This document shows, in pieces, positions 14,326-24,154 of a stretch of 64,000 nucleotides of DNA. Position 1 is the first letter of the stretch, and each line of letters opens with the position of its first letter. The stretch is taken from NCBI GenBank assembly GCA_016222945.1, contig JACRPY010000002.1, forward strand, positions 434,001 through 498,000, given 5' to 3'. The translations under genes were made by a program, and so were the position numbers. The DNA comes from Methanobacterium sp. (GTDB lineage: Archaea; Methanobacteriota; Methanobacteria; Methanobacteriales; Methanobacteriaceae). A model generated the notes under the pieces. The model was not told the DNA's origin. It made no database searches and was given only the letters and a program-made list of their open reading frames with translations.

Positions 14326-15480
14326 CTAAATTTTTGTTATATTCCTGAAAGGTTCATCTAATATTTTAACGGCACGGTCAGTGCATGTAAAGCAAGGGTC
14401 GCATTGAACTATTGCTAATTGTGCATCGGTTATATGAGTTCCGATACATGCAAACTCCATAGTATTTATGTTGGTTATAGAGGGTGTCCTTACTATTGAA
14501 TTTCTTACCCTTCCATCCTCTAAACTGTAGGAGTGGTAGAGTTTACCTCGTGGTACTTCTATGTAACTTCTTATAATGCCCGTATCCTGCATTTCCCAGC
14601 TTCTGTTGGTTATTTTTCCATCAGGTAGGTCTTTAATTGCCTGTCTGATAATTTTTACAGCCTCTGGAATTTCAAGAACACGCATGAGAAGATTTGCCTT
14701 AACATCACCAGTATCTTGTGTGATTACATCAAATTCAAATGGTTCATATTCCTTCATGTCACGTCTTAAATCCACTTCAATACCAGTTGCTCTAAGTGAA
14801 GGTCCAGTTGTAGCTAATCTTCTTGCATCTTCCTTAGTAATTGCGGCAATTCCAGATATACGGGACATGACCATTGGATCTCTTACGAATCTATCTGCAA
14901 ATTCTCCAATTTTCTCTTCAATGTAATTCATACCTTCGCTGATCTTTTGAATTTTCATTTCATTTAGATCACAGCGCGGTCGTATACCTCCAATGACTGA
15001 AACACCGTACTGCACACGGTTACCTCCAATCATCCTTAGAAGTTCCATTACAGTCTCTCTTATATAAAATAGCCTCATTGCAAATGTCTCATGACCTAAA
15101 ACTTCGCTTCCGTGGGCTAAATAAAGGAAGTGGCTGTGTAATCTTTCCAGCTCTTCCATTATAATTCTAATATACTCTGCTCGTGGAGGAACATCAATTT
15201 CAAGCCCTTTTTCAGCAGTTAGGCATGAATTCCAGAGGTGGCTGTTGGAACAGATACCACATATTTTTTCGGTGAGGCTGTTGGCCTTTTCAACAGGTAA
15301 TCCTTCCATTATTCTTTCAATTCCTCTGTGATTGACACCTACAGTTAATTCAGCGTCCCTTACTATTTCATCTTCAACAAATAACCTTACTCTGTATGGT
15401 TCTATTGCAGCAGAGTGCACTGTTCCCAGAGGAACTTCTGTTTCGATTACTTTGCTTGTGACTTTGTTATTGTTATCCAT
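14326..15480 (-). CDS. ehbN: energy-converting hydrogenase B large (NiFe) subunit EhbN
   Basis: The 384-residue group 4 NiFe-hydrogenase catalytic subunit retains both CxxC nickel-binding pairs: EKICGICSNSH near residue 72 and CDPCFTCTDR near the C terminus. Group 4 family markers include VPLGTVHSAAIEPYR, GVNHRGIERIMEG and ELERLHSHFLYLAHG. With EhbM it couples ion flux to reduction of low-potential ferredoxin with H2. In methanogens the Ehb complex feeds anabolic CO2 fixation. Strong ribosome site GGGGTGT. Confidence 0.95.
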   Translation of the reverse strand: MDNNNKVTSKVIETEVPLGTVHSAAIEPYRVRLFVEDEIVRDAELTVGVNHRGIERIMEGLPVEKANSLTEKICGICSNSHLWNSCLTAEKGLEIDVPPRAEYIRIIMEELERLHSHFLYLAHGSEVLGHETFAMRLFYIRETVMELLRMIGGNRVQYGVSVIGGIRPRCDLNEMKIQKISEGMNYIEEKIGEFADRFVRDPMVMSRISGIAAITKEDARRLATTGPSLRATGIEVDLRRDMKEYEPFEFDVITQDTGDVKANLLMRVLEIPEAVKIIRQAIKDLPDGKITNRSWEMQDTGIIRSYIEVPRGKLYHSYSLEDGRVRNSIVRTPSITNINTMEFACIGTHITDAQLAIVQCDPCFTCTDRAVKILDEPFRNITKI

Positions 15481-15554
15481 GATGACACCCCTTGCCAGAG
15501 AATAATTCTGACATTTTATTTTTCATTAATTTATTAGATTGATCCTCATTTTTT

Positions 15555-16001
15555 TTAATCTGCATTTAATAATAATGGTAATGCTGAAACTAATCCTGAA
15601 ATCACGTCTTCAGGCCTTACAGCACAGCCTGGAATTTTTGCGGCCACAGGTATAATTTCATCAACAGGTCCTGCAATCTCTTCAGATGGAATATCTCCAT
15701 GAATGTTCTTGTAAACTCCACCCATTGTTGCACATGCTCCTGCTGCAACAACTGCTTTGGGTTCAGGGATTGCTTCATAAATAGCTTTTAAAGGTGCTTC
15801 ATTGTGCTTTGTAACAGGCCCGGTTACAACCAGTACATCAGCTTCCCTTGGATTCCATGTTAAAAATACTTTGTATTGTTCTGCATCGTATTTTGGTGAA
15901 AATATGCAGTTTACTATTTCTATGTCGCAGCCGTTACATCCTCCAGTATATACAAGCATCACATGTACGGCTCTTGCTCTTGAATATGATTTTAAACTCA
16001 A
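15555..16001 (-). CDS. ehbM: energy-converting hydrogenase B small subunit EhbM
   Basis: The 148-residue small hydrogenase subunit (NuoB-like) shows TGGCNGCDIEIV with two cysteines, AGACATMGG with a third and KIPGCAVRPEDV with a fourth, the ligands of the proximal 4Fe-4S cluster. It is shorter than uptake hydrogenase small subunits, as expected for group 4. The start is TTG at 16001 behind AGAGGGA. It passes electrons between EhbN and the ferredoxin-type subunits EhbL and EhbK. Confidence 0.94.
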   Translation of the reverse strand: MSLKSYSRARAVHVMLVYTGGCNGCDIEIVNCIFSPKYDAEQYKVFLTWNPREADVLVVTGPVTKHNEAPLKAIYEAIPEPKAVVAAGACATMGGVYKNIHGDIPSEEIAGPVDEIIPVAAKIPGCAVRPEDVISGLVSALPLLLNAD

Positions 16002-16046
16002 ATCAATCCCTCTTTCTTAGATTAGTTTAATTTATGGTATTATTAA

Positions 16047-16543
<497 letters not shown>

Positions 16544-16547
<4 letters not shown>

Positions 16548-17905
16548 TGTGATACCTCAAATTCTCTTTCAAATAATATTGCTTTTGCAGGACACACATT
16601 GTTACATGCACCGCAGTATATACACTTTGAATCATCTACAATAAGTTTTTCATGTTCATCTTCACTGATAGCTTCTTCAGGACATGTTTTGGTACATAGT
16701 CTGCAGTTCATGCATAATTTGTTTTCTATAAATACAAAACCGTCTTTTATTGATTTTTTATACATGGTGGTTGCAGGGATCGCATCTTTTGGACAGTGTA
16801 CAGCGCATTTCTCGCATAATATACATTTTTCCAAGTCCACATCAATACTTCCTCTTTTAAGAGTTATTGCATCTTTGGGACATAATTCTGCACATATTCC
16901 ACAAGAAATACAGTCTTCAGTGACTTTCCCATCCCAGCTGGCTGTTTTAAAGCTTCTGGCTTCGTTTAAATCACATGCTTTTACACATTTGCCACATGAA
17001 ACACAGTATCCTTTTATTTTACGTTCTTCTTCGTCTGATTTTCTTAATATTCTTACTGGACATACATCCAGACATTTCATAGATGTACATTCATCGCAAA
17101 GTGATGGATCATAACGTATTTTACCATTCACCATTTTTAAAGCCCCTAATTCGCAGGCTTCAGTACATAAACCACAATTTAAGCATGAAACGATCTTTCC
17201 TTTGATTTTTTCATTTTCTTCAGGTTTTCTTATTTTTACCTCAAAGTCGTCGATATAGATGGCTTTATTAGGGCATTCTTTAATGCATTTAAGGCATAAA
17301 GTACATTTTTCAGTGTCAATAGTTGTATCAGATATGGCCTCTGCAGGACATACCTCTTCACATACTCTACATTCTGTGCATTTCCCTTCAAGGTTTATAT
17401 CGACATTTATGGCTTCTGTTGGGCAATAATATTCACATCTTTTACATAGGGTGCATTTTTCAGTGTCTGTAAGTACATTAACCCTTTGGGCAATTGCATC
17501 TTCTTTTTTAACCCTTATCTCTGGAGGATTTGTTAAATTTAAAGATTCAAGGAATTTAAGCTGCCTGTCTTCTATTACATCATAAGCATCTACCCTTGCA
17601 TCTACTGGACAGGAGTCCACACAAATTCCGCATCTGGAACATATTCCTTTTACCAGGTCATTTTCGATTTTTATGCTGTTTACAGGACATGTTAATTCAC
17701 AAACTCCACAAGCGTTACATTTAGCCCTATCAACCACATATCCTCCATATTTATTTTTAAATATGGCCCTATTGGGGCATGCTTCTGCACAGGCACCGCA
17801 TGTAATACAGCTAAATGCAATGCCGTCTATAAGTCTTATTGCGCTTGTTGGACATTCTTTGATACATTCTCCGATGCCTTCGCATTTTTTGGTTGATAAA
17901 AACAT
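16544..17905 (-). CDS. ehbK: energy-converting hydrogenase B polyferredoxin EhbK
   Basis: The 453-residue polyferredoxin has twelve canonical CX2CX2CX3C motifs, for example CITCGACAEACP, CSRCGICVDSCP, CTECRVCEEVCP and CIYCGACNNVCP, and two variants (CEGIGECIKECP at the start and CDECTSMKCLDVCP). It could hold up to fourteen 4Fe-4S clusters. ATG 17905 is chosen over the TTG at 17920 because GAGGG sits seven bases before it. It should act as an electron reservoir or conduit of the Ehb complex. Confidence 0.93.
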
Positions 17906-17967
17906 GATCTTTGCCCTCAAGTATTGTTATTTAAATATATGTTATTTATGCTCCTTTTTAGATTTTA

Positions 17968-18216
17968 TTATCTTCCTAATGTTAATTTACCCAATATTAG
18001 ACCAATAATTCCTGCTACAAATCCGGATGCTAATGGGCCATCCTCATAATAAGGGAAAGGCCCTATATAATATGCTACGATTACTGCTGCAATTAGAACT
18101 ATGGCATAAACTTCTTTATCAAACTTCAATTTGCTTTTGGGATTTGGTTTAATTCTAGTTCCTAATATGAACCCTAGTAAGAATCCCAGTACTAATGGAC
18201 CAATATAGAAAATCAT
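17968..18216 (-). CDS. ehbJ: energy-converting hydrogenase B subunit EhbJ
   Basis: The 82-residue membrane protein has three hydrophobic segments: FYIGPLVLGFLLGFILGTRI, a central YAIVLIAAVIVAYYIG, and a glycine-rich GFVAGIIGLILGKL. The position between ehbI and ehbK and the size fit EhbJ. It overlaps the ehbI stop by four bases. It is presumably an accessory part of the membrane arm. Confidence 0.82.
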   Translation of the reverse strand: MIFYIGPLVLGFLLGFILGTRIKPNPKSKLKFDKEVYAIVLIAAVIVAYYIGPFPYYEDGPLASGFVAGIIGLILGKLTLGR

Positions 18217-18683
18217 TGTTCATTCTCCCCAAGAATTTTGTCACTCTCTAAGAACGCTATTACAACGGCGCTTAAACCAACAAGCACTTTAATACCTACT
18301 GCATAGTTAAGATAAGGTATTATACCTGCATTTATTGGATCGGGGTAATTGAATATTGTTTGAATGGCTGCAGGAACTATACCGTAAAGATCCACACCTA
18401 AATTGTACATATAAAACCCTGAAAAGATAAGGCCTGCAAGCCCCAGGAATATGTATCCTAAAGCCCCAATACTTTCCATTGTGGCTAAAAAATTGTGAGA
18501 AAGTTTAAAAGGACTTTTTTCAAGTCCGTATACAATTATACAGAATATTAATCCTCCAGCTATCATTGCTCCACCCTGGAAACCTCCTCCAGGGGTTATG
18601 TGTCCTCCAAGGATTGTGTTTATTCCTAAACAGATTATTATCAGTGAAATGGGGAATACGAATAATTTTAGGATTGTGCTCAT
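18213..18683 (-). CDS. ehbI: energy-converting hydrogenase B subunit EhbI (MrpB-like)
   Basis: The 156-residue membrane protein is related to the MnhB/MrpB antiporter subunit; GHITPGGGFQGGAMIAGGLIF is the family's signature glycine-rich motif. Four hydrophobic segments are visible. It overlaps the neighbouring genes on both sides by four bases, as in a tightly coupled operon. It is part of the ion-translocating module. Confidence 0.9.
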   Translation of the reverse strand: MSTILKLFVFPISLIIICLGINTILGGHITPGGGFQGGAMIAGGLIFCIIVYGLEKSPFKLSHNFLATMESIGALGYIFLGLAGLIFSGFYMYNLGVDLYGIVPAAIQTIFNYPDPINAGIIPYLNYAVGIKVLVGLSAVVIAFLESDKILGENEQ

Positions 18684-18964
18684 TCTTCATCTCCTCCAAG
18701 GTCAACCATTCCTCTTCCAAACACAAGAAGAGTTACAATAACGGCTGTTACAAGTATTAAAGCTTCTCCAAGGGTATCATAGCCTCTCCAATCAAATACT
18801 ACATTTGTAACCATGTTTGGAGCAATATGTGGACCTACCCAATTGTAAAGAATACTTATCCCTGGAGTTAATGTTTGCTTAAATCCGTAAATTGCTTGAA
18901 ACAATGTAACTCCAAATAATGCCAGGGAAACGCTGGCTATAAGGTTTCTAATTCCTTCAGACAT
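18680..18964 (-). CDS. ehbH: energy-converting hydrogenase B subunit EhbH (MrpA C-terminal-like)
   Basis: The 94-residue protein has two hydrophobic segments. TNVVFDWRGYDTLGEALILVTAVIV matches the NVILVDFRGFDTLGE-type region at the C terminus of MrpA and MbhE subunits. GGGGGAG ribosome site. It overlaps ehbI by four bases and ehbG by eight. Confidence 0.87.
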   Translation of the reverse strand: MSEGIRNLIASVSLALFGVTLFQAIYGFKQTLTPGISILYNWVGPHIAPNMVTNVVFDWRGYDTLGEALILVTAVIVTLLVFGRGMVDLGGDEE

Positions 18965-19295
18965 TTAAACTCCCCCAGTAGAATAATGTTGTGATAATTC
19001 CAAGGGCTAAAATCACATAGAATATCATGCTGTTAAGAGAATCGTTTTGCTCTTTTTTTAATTTAGGCATTATGGGCATGGCGAAAATTGCTATTGCTGC
19101 TATTAGAAGCACTGCCACAATCATTAAAGTTTTACTAAAATATCTTAACATTATTGCCGCAACTAAAAGGGATGATAAAAGCGTTATTTCTGCTGCTAAT
19201 GTTGATGAAGCTGTAATGCTAGTTACAGGTCCACTTTTTGCATCATATCCCTGAACTTCTTTTATTTTATTTATTATAGTGTCATAAAGGCTCAT
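18957..19295 (-). CDS. ehbG: energy-converting hydrogenase B subunit EhbG
   Basis: The 112-residue protein has a short soluble N terminus (MSLYDTIINKIKEVQGYDAK) then three hydrophobic helices. It has no recognised antiporter motif. The assignment rests on its place between ehbF and ehbH and its size. Confidence 0.82.
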   Translation of the reverse strand: MSLYDTIINKIKEVQGYDAKSGPVTSITASSTLAAEITLLSSLLVAAIMLRYFSKTLMIVAVLLIAAIAIFAMPIMPKLKKEQNDSLNSMIFYVILALGIITTLFYWGSLNV

Positions 19296-19337
19296 AGAAT
19301 CACTCTATTTTGTTTTACCCTCTTAATGTTATTATCA

Positions 19338-20831
19338 TTATATCAGAATGTTTGTAATTGGTTGTAGATAACTGGTTGCAATTTGTGGGAACAAACCCAG
19401 TATAATACAGAATATTAAAAATACAACCAGTGAAAATATGGTTGCTTTTGGTATTTTTGCATCACTAATTTCAAGTTCTTTTGGCTTAGGACGCATGTAA
19501 ATAGCATAAAACGCTTTCATAAATGTCATGAAAGTCACGATACTTAAGAGTATCATTATTATACCAAGTTCAGGTATTCCTGCATTTAATGATGCTTGAA
19601 TTAACATTAATTTACTTTGGAAAGCGTTAAGTGGAGGGACACCAGCCATAGCCAAACCAGCTAAAAGCACTAATAATGCTACTTTCGGTGTTTGAACCAT
19701 CATTCCACCAAGTTTCCTAATATCACTTTCTTTTGTTTTGTAAAGGATGGTACCAAATCCAATAAATAGGAATGCAGTTATTACTGCTTCGTTAATTGCT
19801 TGGAAAAGACCGGCAGTTAATCCCAAGCTGGTCCCAAGTCCTAGGCCTATTCCAATGTAACCAAGCTCTCCGACTGCAAGATATCCAATAATTCTTTTAA
19901 AGTCGGTTTGCATTAATGCCATGGTTATGCTCAGTATCATGGCAAGTAGGGATATGGCAATTATAAATACCTTTGAAAATGGCATGTATGAAAATATTCT
20001 AATTATTATAATTCCTAATGCTACAAATGTAAACACAGAAAATGCTTGAAGTAATGCAGCTCCGTGTGGTAAAGCTTTGCTGTACACTGCAGACTTAATT
20101 GTATGGAATGGAGGTAATCCTGAACCGTATAACCATCCAAATGTTATTAAACCGCAGGCCATAAGTAAAACAGGATTTTGTGGATCAACAAGACCTGTTT
20201 TTAATGAATAAATTATATCTGTTATATTTACATTACCTGTAATTCCCAGTATAAGTGCTATTCCTACTAACATGAGTGGAGATGCAATACTTCCAACAAT
20301 CATGTATTTTAAGGCTGTTTCAAAGTTACCTTTGACTTTGGATGCCACTATTATTCCTACTTGAGCTATGGCTAAAATTTCAAAGAAAACATAAAGGTTG
20401 AATATATCGTCTGAAAGTATAATAGCAAATACTGAAGCAACCCCCATAAGCATAAGGAAGATGTATACTCCTGAAGGTCTTTTTGTTTCATTTAATGCTG
20501 TTAAAATTACTAAAAATGATATTAAGCCCAGTACAAATATGAAAATCTGCTGTGCACTTCCAAAGAAATATGTAATGGCAGGGTGGAATACATTTAAAGC
20601 TGAACTGGTTATAGCTGCAGGTAAACCCTGTGCTATTGTTGGATTTTCAACTAATGGTGCATATCCTCCAAAGTAATGAAGTCCATAGCTTGTAATCAAG
20701 GGTATAATGGGTAAAGCTAAAGCTATAAGTATTCCCAGTACTTTTACCGTACGATCCTTTTTGTGAAGCATGTTTAAAAGTAATGCACATGCTATGGGAA
20801 TTATAACCATTAATGGAATCAGCGGATTCAT
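19338..20831 (-). CDS. ehbF: energy-converting hydrogenase B subunit EhbF (NuoN/MrpD-like)
   Basis: The 497-residue polytopic protein is an antiporter-like subunit of the proton-conducting family, with about 14 hydrophobic helices. Conserved features include FEILAIAQVGIIVASK with a mid-membrane Glu, GSGLPPFHTIKSAVYSKALPHGAALLQAF with a Lys and His in the channel, and LAMAGVPPLNAFQSKLML. This is the main ion-translocating subunit in the complex. The ehbE stop overlaps its start by four bases. Confidence 0.93.
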   Translation of the reverse strand: MNPLIPLMVIIPIACALLLNMLHKKDRTVKVLGILIALALPIIPLITSYGLHYFGGYAPLVENPTIAQGLPAAITSSALNVFHPAITYFFGSAQQIFIFVLGLISFLVILTALNETKRPSGVYIFLMLMGVASVFAIILSDDIFNLYVFFEILAIAQVGIIVASKVKGNFETALKYMIVGSIASPLMLVGIALILGITGNVNITDIIYSLKTGLVDPQNPVLLMACGLITFGWLYGSGLPPFHTIKSAVYSKALPHGAALLQAFSVFTFVALGIIIIRIFSYMPFSKVFIIAISLLAMILSITMALMQTDFKRIIGYLAVGELGYIGIGLGLGTSLGLTAGLFQAINEAVITAFLFIGFGTILYKTKESDIRKLGGMMVQTPKVALLVLLAGLAMAGVPPLNAFQSKLMLIQASLNAGIPELGIIMILLSIVTFMTFMKAFYAIYMRPKPKELEISDAKIPKATIFSLVVFLIFCIILGLFPQIATSYLQPITNILI

Positions 20832-21232
20832 AATTTATCACCTGTTGCTGGAGTTTTATCCTGATTTTCTTTATCTCCAAGAATCTTTGATGCTTTAATG
20901 GAACCGTGTTTTTTGTACAGTACTATCACTAAAGCCAGCATTACAGCAAGTGTACTTGCTCCAATTACAATACTGGTAAGTACTAATGCAAATGGTAATG
21001 GATATGATGCGTTTTGAGCAAACCAATCTATTTTCATGTTTGGGAGGAATATATAAACGATTCCGTTGACTTTGTATCCCATGGTGATTATAAAGAGATT
21101 TGCTCCGTCTCCAATAAATGCTAGTCCTATTATTTTTTTGATTAGGTTATCTAAAAATAGGGCTGCATAAATACCTATAATTATTAATGCTCCTGCTGTG
21201 AAGAATGATGCTAATTGTGAGTCTATTATCAT
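20828..21232 (-). CDS. ehbE: energy-converting hydrogenase B subunit EhbE (MrpC/NuoK-like)
   Basis: The 134-residue protein has three transmembrane helices in the NuoK/MnhC pattern, including GLAFIGDGANLFIITMGY and PFALVLTSIVIGASTLAVMLALVIVLYKK. The C terminus is charged and cytoplasmic. It is followed directly by ehbF with a four-base overlap. Confidence 0.9.
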   Translation of the reverse strand: MIIDSQLASFFTAGALIIIGIYAALFLDNLIKKIIGLAFIGDGANLFIITMGYKVNGIVYIFLPNMKIDWFAQNASYPLPFALVLTSIVIGASTLAVMLALVIVLYKKHGSIKASKILGDKENQDKTPATGDKL

Positions 21233-21269
21233 GATAATTCCCCGTTTAATAGATAAATATTATCTATTT

Positions 21270-21506
21270 TTATTCTTCCTCCATTCTACGTGTCTTTTTA
21301 ACTGCTAATGCAATAAATACTGGTATTATGGCTGTACCTACAATGGCCTGAGTAAGTGCCACATCAGGAGCTAGTAAAAATTGATATAGGAAAGCTATTG
21401 CCACTCCTGAAACTCCTGTTAATATGGCTGCTTTAAGGAGGTCTCTTTGCATAAGAGCTATGACTGCTCCCAAAACTGTTACAATCATTAATATGTATTC
21501 AATCAT
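21270..21506 (-). CDS. ehbD: energy-converting hydrogenase B subunit EhbD
   Basis: The 78-residue membrane protein has QRDLLKAAILTGVSGVAIAFLYQFLLAPDVALTQAIVG, the DUF4040/MrpA-MbhD type motif with the conserved APDVALTEA-like stretch. It overlaps ehbC by four bases and is part of the membrane arm. Confidence 0.9.
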   Translation of the reverse strand: MIEYILMIVTVLGAVIALMQRDLLKAAILTGVSGVAIAFLYQFLLAPDVALTQAIVGTAIIPVFIALAVKKTRRMEEE

Positions 21507-21775
21507 CTTTCTTCCTCTCCATAATAATATGCATTGGCTATAGCGTGTGAAGCAAATGGTGTCAAGAATAAGTATGTAATGGCTAGAAGAGGCTCATTAA
21601 GAGCGAGTAATGCTATAATACAACCCATATCAGCAACACCAAGCATGTGTATTCTTGCATAAAGTATTCTTTCCATATCATCTTTATATCTTAGAAGTCC
21701 AACTGCTGTAAGAATTAAAAAAACTGCTGCTATTATCAATACTGCTGATTTTATCAAAGTAAGTATGTCATCCAA
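21503..21775 (-). CDS. ehbC: energy-converting hydrogenase B subunit EhbC (MrpG-like)
   Basis: The 90-residue protein has three hydrophobic segments in the MnhG/PhaG order: AVFLILTAVGLLRYKDDMERILYARIHMLGVADMGCIIAL, then a C-terminal TYLFLTPFASHAIANAYY with the family's PxxxHxxxxAxY pattern. The start is TTG at 21775 behind GGGATGG. Confidence 0.9.
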   Translation of the reverse strand: MDDILTLIKSAVLIIAAVFLILTAVGLLRYKDDMERILYARIHMLGVADMGCIIALLALNEPLLAITYLFLTPFASHAIANAYYYGEEER

Positions 21776-21776
21776 G

Positions 21777-22037
21777 TTACCATCCCCGTATAACTTTTGA
21801 AAAAGCTATAGTGCCAATTGGACCTAAAATAACCAGTGCATAGGCTATATCTTTACAGAAAGCTATGCCGTAAATGTTTTGAATTAAAATTAATAATGTT
21901 GCTACAGCTGCACTTAGACCCAGTACTCCTACAATTCCCATAGATATGGTTTTCCTGGTTGCAATCCTTATGGTGGCTATTGCGTAAAATGCCAGCGCTG
22001 CTATTAGAATATATTCAGATAAGAGTAGTATATCCAT
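21777..22037 (-). CDS. ehbB: energy-converting hydrogenase B subunit EhbB (MrpF-like)
   Basis: The 86-residue protein has three transmembrane helices in the MnhF pattern. The start at 22037 is chosen because AAGGTG stands just before it; the frame is open to 22082 but would overlap ehbA. It ends just before the ehbC start. Confidence 0.87.
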   Translation of the reverse strand: MDILLLSEYILIAALAFYAIATIRIATRKTISMGIVGVLGLSAAVATLLILIQNIYGIAFCKDIAYALVILGPIGTIAFSKVIRGW

Positions 22038-22069
22038 TTTAACACCTTTATACTGTGATTTATTGTTAT

Positions 22070-22384
22070 TTACTCTAGCCATCCTTTAATATATGGTTCA
22101 AAAGGTATCACGTCTTCAGTTGCTCTTGGAACAATAGTTGCTACTTTTATTATGCAGTTTTCTTCATCTACATCAATTGAAAGTGTTCCGGGGGTTAAAG
22201 TAATGCTGTTTGCAAGTATTACTTGAGAAATTGGTCTTTTAAGTTCTGTTTCAATTTCTACTATAACTGGTTCAACTTTCCCGTTAATGGTTCTGAAAGC
22301 TACATCAAATGTGGCTTTTATTATTTCTATAATGAGAATGATGAAATAAGCAATTGCATAAAACATTCGGAATATGATGTTCAA
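22070..22384 (-). CDS. ehbA: energy-converting hydrogenase B subunit EhbA (MrpE-like), first gene of operon
   Basis: The 104-residue protein has an N-terminal hydrophobic anchor, then VEIETELKRPISQVILANSITLTPGTLSIDV, which is the MnhE/MrpE family signature. The start is TTG at 22384 with GAGGT upstream. A TATA box (22443-22451) and a palindrome (22425-22437) precede it, so this is the probable start of the sixteen-gene ehb transcript. Confidence 0.9.
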   Translation of the reverse strand: MNIIFRMFYAIAYFIILIIEIIKATFDVAFRTINGKVEPVIVEIETELKRPISQVILANSITLTPGTLSIDVDEENCIIKVATIVPRATEDVIPFEPYIKGWLE

Positions 22385-22424
22385 GTGATTACCTCTTTTA
22401 TTGTTGATATTGCTAGTGTTTTAG

Positions 22425-22451
22425 TATCATTATGATAATTGGTATATTTAA
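22425..22451 (-). promoter_or_regulatory. ehb operon promoter with palindrome
   Basis: On the minus strand TTAAATATA (22443-22451) is a good TATA box about 60 bases before the ehbA start, with transcription expected near 22420. The perfect palindrome TATCATTATGATA lies at 22425-22437, between TATA box and start, where a repressor would block the polymerase. Confidence 0.55.
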
Positions 22452-22545
22452 CATGGTTTCAAGTGGAAAAATCCAAATTAATGGCCTTTGATTTAATACC
22501 ATTTAATCATGTAATTATAATGATAAAACATGATATATAAAGCTA

Positions 22546-22564
22546 CCTCTTTTTTCTAAAGAGG
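22546..22564 (-). terminator. hairpin after metal-dependent hydrolase gene
   Basis: CCTCTTT and AAAGAGG form a perfect 7-bp stem around a 5-base loop, 63 bases beyond the stop of the gene at 22627. It could end that transcript before the ehb promoter. It is not followed by a long T run on the minus strand, so the call is weak. Confidence 0.35.
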
Positions 22565-22626
22565 ATTTTTATCTAAAAATTTATTACTTAAATTAATAGA
22601 ACTAATAAGGCAAATAATTAGAAAAA

Positions 22627-23301
22627 TTAGAATATAGAACCTTTAAAAACAAAAATAAACACTGAAAAACACCATAATAAGAATAAAAAAATTCCTGCAC
22701 CTTTTTTAAACTTTTTAGGGGACAATGGGTTTAATAATTTTATGCCACTTGGAGTAAAAAGATCCAAAATTATATGGCTTAAACAACCAAGAAATAAGGC
22801 TAAAAAGGTGTAAAATAAACTTAAATTTAAATTGGGAGTTAAAATAATTCCTAGGGGCACAACAATAATAAAAGGAAGAATCATTTTTTTATTTAAAGTG
22901 ATAATTCCTAAAATAAGGGATATTGCAATTAATTGAATCTTATTATCAATATTAATTCCATAAAATAGATTGTAAAAACCCAAAATAAAAAAGGTAAGTA
23001 AAATTGATAAAAGAATTATTCCAAATATTGAATGTGTAAAACCTCTATGTTTGGATATATAAAATATTAAAGCCATTACCATCAAAGAAATCCCAATTAA
23101 AAAGGGCAAATTCAAGATAAATAAGATTAATGATATTGATACTCCCAAAACAGCCATTAAAATCAGATTTTTCTTTTTTACATGATGGTCCATGTCTATT
23201 ATGGCAGCCCCAATTAAAGCCAGTGAAAGATAAAAAAAGTCTTGGATAAAAGGTATTGCTATAATTATGGAGAATAGGGCATGTTTTTTATAGGATGGCA
23301 T
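22627..23301 (-). CDS. membrane-bound metal-dependent hydrolase (YdjM/DUF457 family)
   Basis: The 224-residue protein has about seven hydrophobic segments. It carries the family's metal-site motifs: an N-terminal YKKHALFS with His, AAIIDMDHH, KHRGFTHSIFG, and SHIILDLFTPSGIKLLNPLS. ATG 23301 has GTGAT just upstream; the GTG at 23310 in the same frame is less likely. Members are predicted membrane hydrolases acting on lipid-like substrates, with unknown reaction. A second family member is at 41281. Confidence 0.85.
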   Translation of the reverse strand: MPSYKKHALFSIIIAIPFIQDFFYLSLALIGAAIIDMDHHVKKKNLILMAVLGVSISLILFILNLPFLIGISLMVMALIFYISKHRGFTHSIFGIILLSILLTFFILGFYNLFYGINIDNKIQLIAISLILGIITLNKKMILPFIIVVPLGIILTPNLNLSLFYTFLALFLGCLSHIILDLFTPSGIKLLNPLSPKKFKKGAGIFLFLLWCFSVFIFVFKGSIF

Positions 23302-23351
23302 GTTTATCACTAATTATATAATAAAATAGGGTTATGTATAATAGAATTTAT

Positions 23352-24083
23352 TTATATCGCCTTGAAATATTCTAAATATGCTTTCATCTGCAAATAGGAT
23401 TTTTCAGGGCTTTTACCATCAACTGTACCATTTTTTGACACTACTTCGCAAGTTATAGCAGGAATCCCTGCTAAATTACATTCATCTTCAATAGCTCCTT
23501 TGTATAATGTCCCTGCTTCTTTATGACAAATCATTTTAGACGGTGTATGGTTAGTTACATGTTCTGCCATTAAATAACTTTGATAACATGGTTTTTTAGA
23601 ACAAAAAACGCTTTGAATGCCTGGATTACTTCCAGGCTTTGTAGAGTGAAAATCAGCTAAAGCATCAATTTCAAGTTTTTTAACGGTATTTACTATTTTA
23701 TTGGATATAAAACCGCTCTTTGAGGCAGTTCTATTCATATCGAATCCTTTAAATCTTCTTGAGTTCTTCATGGTGGCATTTGGTACTGCAAATGGTATTA
23801 TATATAATGTTCCGTTTATTTTGCTATTTAAATCTTCAATAAGCCACATTGCAGCTATTTGGGGTGGAAGTTCATCTCCATGTATCCCTGCAGTAATCAT
23901 GAGTTTAGGGTCACCGTGACCTAATTTTAAAATAGGAGTTCCATATTCTGCTTTTTTAATTAAATCAGTTATAATTCCTTTATTAGACACATGTTCCATT
24001 AATTCTGTGTTTTTTTCAATTTTTCCCCTGGTTTCACGAGATATGATATTAATGTTTTCTTTGGGTTCCACAGTTTCCACCAA
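23352..24083 (-). CDS. succinylglutamate desuccinylase/aspartoacylase family zinc peptidase
   Basis: The 243-residue protein belongs to the M14-like deacylase family. GIHGDELPP supplies a zinc His and Glu, ADFHSTKPG the second His, SRRFKGFDMNR the substrate-binding arginines, and ITCEVV the catalytic Glu. The N-terminal 50 residues are less conserved. The start is taken as TTG at 24083 without a visible ribosome site, so it may be shorter. It faces argG head-to-head. It likely removes an acyl group from an amino acid or amide, but the substrate is unknown. Confidence 0.82.
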   Translation of the reverse strand: MVETVEPKENINIISRETRGKIEKNTELMEHVSNKGIITDLIKKAEYGTPILKLGHGDPKLMITAGIHGDELPPQIAAMWLIEDLNSKINGTLYIIPFAVPNATMKNSRRFKGFDMNRTASKSGFISNKIVNTVKKLEIDALADFHSTKPGSNPGIQSVFCSKKPCYQSYLMAEHVTNHTPSKMICHKEAGTLYKGAIEDECNLAGIPAITCEVVSKNGTVDGKSPEKSYLQMKAYLEYFKAI

Positions 24084-24154
24084 GTTTAAATTGATAATCC
24101 TCTATATCTATTTTATATTTTTATAAGACTCATATAAATAATCAAGGTGAAATA

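Noticed and set aside
16599..17114. 171-codon plus-strand frame opposite ehbK
   Set aside because: It is antisense to the polyferredoxin and has no ribosome site or recognisable domain.
22506..22534. ATCATG...CATGAT inverted repeat as ehb operator
   Set aside because: Arms are only six bases with a long AT-rich centre, and the 22425 palindrome lies in a much better position.
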